A DNA stretch of 64,000 nt, taken from NCBI GenBank assembly GCA_018894105.1, contig CM032120.1, forward strand, positions 27,984,710 to 28,048,709. Direction: 5' to 3'. Of this stretch, positions 62,030 through 64,000 are shown piece after piece. The notes beneath the pieces were generated by a model. It made no database searches. It was given only the letters and a program-made list of their open reading frames with translations, and was not told the origin of the DNA. The first letter of the stretch is position 1. Every line of letters starts with the position of its first letter. The position numbers were made by a program, and so were the translations under genes. The DNA is from Jacaranda mimosifolia (Eukaryota > Streptophyta > Magnoliopsida > Lamiales > Bignoniaceae).

Positions 62030-64000
62030 CTTAAAATCCCCAAACCCACATTCAATTTTGTGTTCAATCCCCACCCATTATTTTTTCAGCTTTAACTCCC
62101 CATTTTCAATTTTAGTTTAGAGTTCACTCCCCAATTGAGTGAAAAAGAACAGAAGTCCTCACTTAAATTGAAAATGACAAAAATCCCTCTACTTTCCCAC
62201 TAACAAAAACGTTACTCATATAACTCCTTGCCACAACTCACGTTTTCTCTTCCCATTCCCTCATTTTTTTTCTTCCCATTCCCTCCATCTATGCAAACCC
62301 GACATCTAGTTCTACAACGACGCTCTACTTGCCATTTTCACATTGGTGTTGCAAAGAAAGCTTCCTCTCTTTTACTTTCTTGTTTGGGGACTGACTTTTC
62401 TCCATTCTTTTTGTGGTCGTAGCTAGAAGGGTTTCTATTTTTGCCCCTCAATTGCATAGCCTACGAGGTAAGTTGTGTGATTTACTATTCTATTATTTTT
62501 GTATTGAAATACAAAAAGAAATGCAGTACATTACTCTATTTGCTTCTTGTTTGATGTTGGTTTTAATTATTTTAGGCCTGATTTTGATATACTCAATTCA
62601 CCATGGTTGCTCTTCTCTTTTATTAAAAAAAAAAAAAAAAAGCCCTAATATAAGTTTTTGGTACTTGACTATTGTCAATTTATACTTCAATTGTTGTTTT
62701 AATTATATGCTTCAAATATCAATTATCTGAATTTAGTAATTGTATAATTCATATAAGGTGTAGTATATACTAGTTGTTTGCAACTGAATTTTAGGGATAT
62801 CATATGATTTATGGTGTATACGATGTCTATACATCATGTTTAAGCATTTCTTGGGCATCTATTCCTGCAAACTCATGATTAATATAATTAGTATTGTTTT
62901 CAAATAATATGGTATCAAAATTTAAATTTTCAGTATTTTATATTGTGACTTGCAGTATAGATCCCTAATTTAGTATTATGTTCTAGTTTTTTTGGTAGCA
63001 AAATTCAAGTTTTCAGTTTTTAATTCTGACTTTGCAGTACACAAAACCTCCAAATCAGTATGCTTGCATTTTTTTTTTTTGTACAAAAATTGAAACTTTC
63101 AGTATTTAAATTGTGAATTGTAGTACACAAAAATTTCAATTCAGTATTTATATTGTGAGTTTTTGTTCCAAAACCTCCAATACAGTATGTATGTAGTTAT
63201 ATATGTTTCTCTTTTCTGCAAAAATAATGGCTAAACCTCGGGGACCTCCACACCTCAGACATACTTGAGTAGAATGTTATGCAAAAAACATTAAGGATTT
63301 TTGGGAATATACAAATAATTGTTTTATAGATCGTAGATGTGTATTGAACACATATTGCTACAATGAGCATGGTTTAATGTATTCCAGGCTCAATGATGAT
63401 GTTCAGATGATTATTATCTAGATGAATTTACTTTTTCTATGTGGATATTGAGGTGATTGTTTAGTATTTATGACATTCTTACTAAATAACATTTATAATT
63501 TGTGTATGTGGATTATCATAATGGATGGTGTTTATAATTCGTAGTATAATTTGAAATTTTATTTATATATAGATATTGGTAAATATATATTTATATTACA
63601 TGTTAGCTCAAAATAAGTACACAACTAGTGATAACTCAGTACATAAATATAGTTCCAAGGTGCATAATTACCAAAACTAGGTATTTTTTTTTGCATATTT
63701 CCAGTATGAATAAGAGCATAAGCGGTTGAAGAAAAGATGATTGCACAAGCATTTTTTCTATTTTCACCCCTCAATTACATAGTTGTCCATTTGAACATGT
63801 GCTATCACGAGCATTGTTTGAAGAAGAGATGATTCTATTGTATTAGAGTGCCTTATGTATTGTTCCAAGCATCGAATTAAGGTTAAACTCAGTCTTTGGG
63901 AAAGCAAGTACAAAATCACGCAAAATAAGTACATAAATAAGGAAAACTCAGTACATAAATGCAATTTCAAAGTACATAATTGTCAAAACTAGTTACTTTT
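62030..64000 (+). mobile_element. Probable left end of a third MULE, MULE-2-like (cut by window edge)
   Basis: The stretch at about 62,090-62,200 parallels the left end of MULE 2 in order: TTCACTCCCC, then CACTTAAATTG, then GACAAAAATCCCT; in MULE 2 GATTACTCCC, CACTTGATTTG, GACAAAAATGCCC. It is followed, as in MULE 2, by a short TTTTCTCTTCCC-type leader. From about 62,930 onward CAGTACAC, CAGTATTTATATTG and CAGTACATAAAT recur. Their reverse complements (TGTACTG) match array E. A donor-like GAG/GTAAGT lies near 62,467. No transposase domain is seen before the window ends, so the call rests on ends and motif array alone. Confidence 0.55.
62930..64000 (-). repeat. Array F: inverted TGTACTG-type motif at the right edge
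   Basis: TTCAGTATTTTATATTGTGA, GCAGTACACAAAACCTCCAA and CTCAGTACATAAATATAG-type phrases recur at irregular spacing. Read on the minus strand they give TGTACTGC and TGTACTGAG, the core of array E in MULE 2. The array continues to the last base. Confidence 0.65.

Overview
The window is nuclear DNA of a flowering plant, most likely a eudicot. The evidence is intron-bearing genes with GT/AG splice sites, an AT-rich background full of MITEs, a copia retrotransposon with a tRNA-Met-type primer site, a tRNA-derived SINE and three recognisable plant host genes. I cannot name the species.

Layout. (1) 1-14,040: a large, decayed Mutator-like element (MULE 1), cut by the left window edge. It carries a Ulp1-type (C48) peptidase gene (2,944-7,053, +) and a FAR1-type MULE transposase gene (8,235-11,011, +). 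Both are bracketed by arrays of a palindromic module built on CGCTAAT/ATTAGCG. (2) 14,100-15,507: a copia fragment on the minus strand, reduced to one LTR, primer site and a broken gag, ending at a perfect hairpin. (3) 15,508-19,700: a long-TIR MITE, then a type I (M-beta-like) MADS-box gene (18,066-19,094, +) and another MITE. (4) 20,197-26,200: a complete YTH-domain m6A-reader gene of the ECT family (minus strand, nine coding exons, 555 codons), with a duplicated and disabled copy of its start exon in the leader intron. (5) 29,359-32,563: a complete BAM3-like LRR receptor kinase (minus strand, two exons, 1,005 codons). (6) 32,564-39,340: intergenic, with a perfect 304-bp tandem duplication, a G-run, SINE copies and MITEs. 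(7) About 39,370-54,700: a second large MULE (MULE 2) with a MuDR-type transposase gene on + converging on a second Ulp1-type peptidase gene on -. Four sets of short-motif repeat arrays sit inside the introns of both genes and between them. (8) 54,700-62,000: intergenic, with a hAT-type MITE, a CACTA-type right end and a C-rich MITE. (9) 62,030-64,000: probably the left end of a third MULE related to MULE 2, running out of the window.

The most interesting system is MULE 2 and its partial relative at the right edge. Multi-kilobase, higher-order arrays of a nine-base motif, about TRTACTNCA, fill introns of both element genes. The first transposase intron has phase-consistent splice sites and holds a 3.55-kb array. 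This resembles the motif arrays recognised by transposon-encoded anti-silencing proteins of Arabidopsis VANDAL elements, but that link is inference. All four MULE genes carry stops or frameshifts, so these copies are probably not autonomous. The three host genes look intact.
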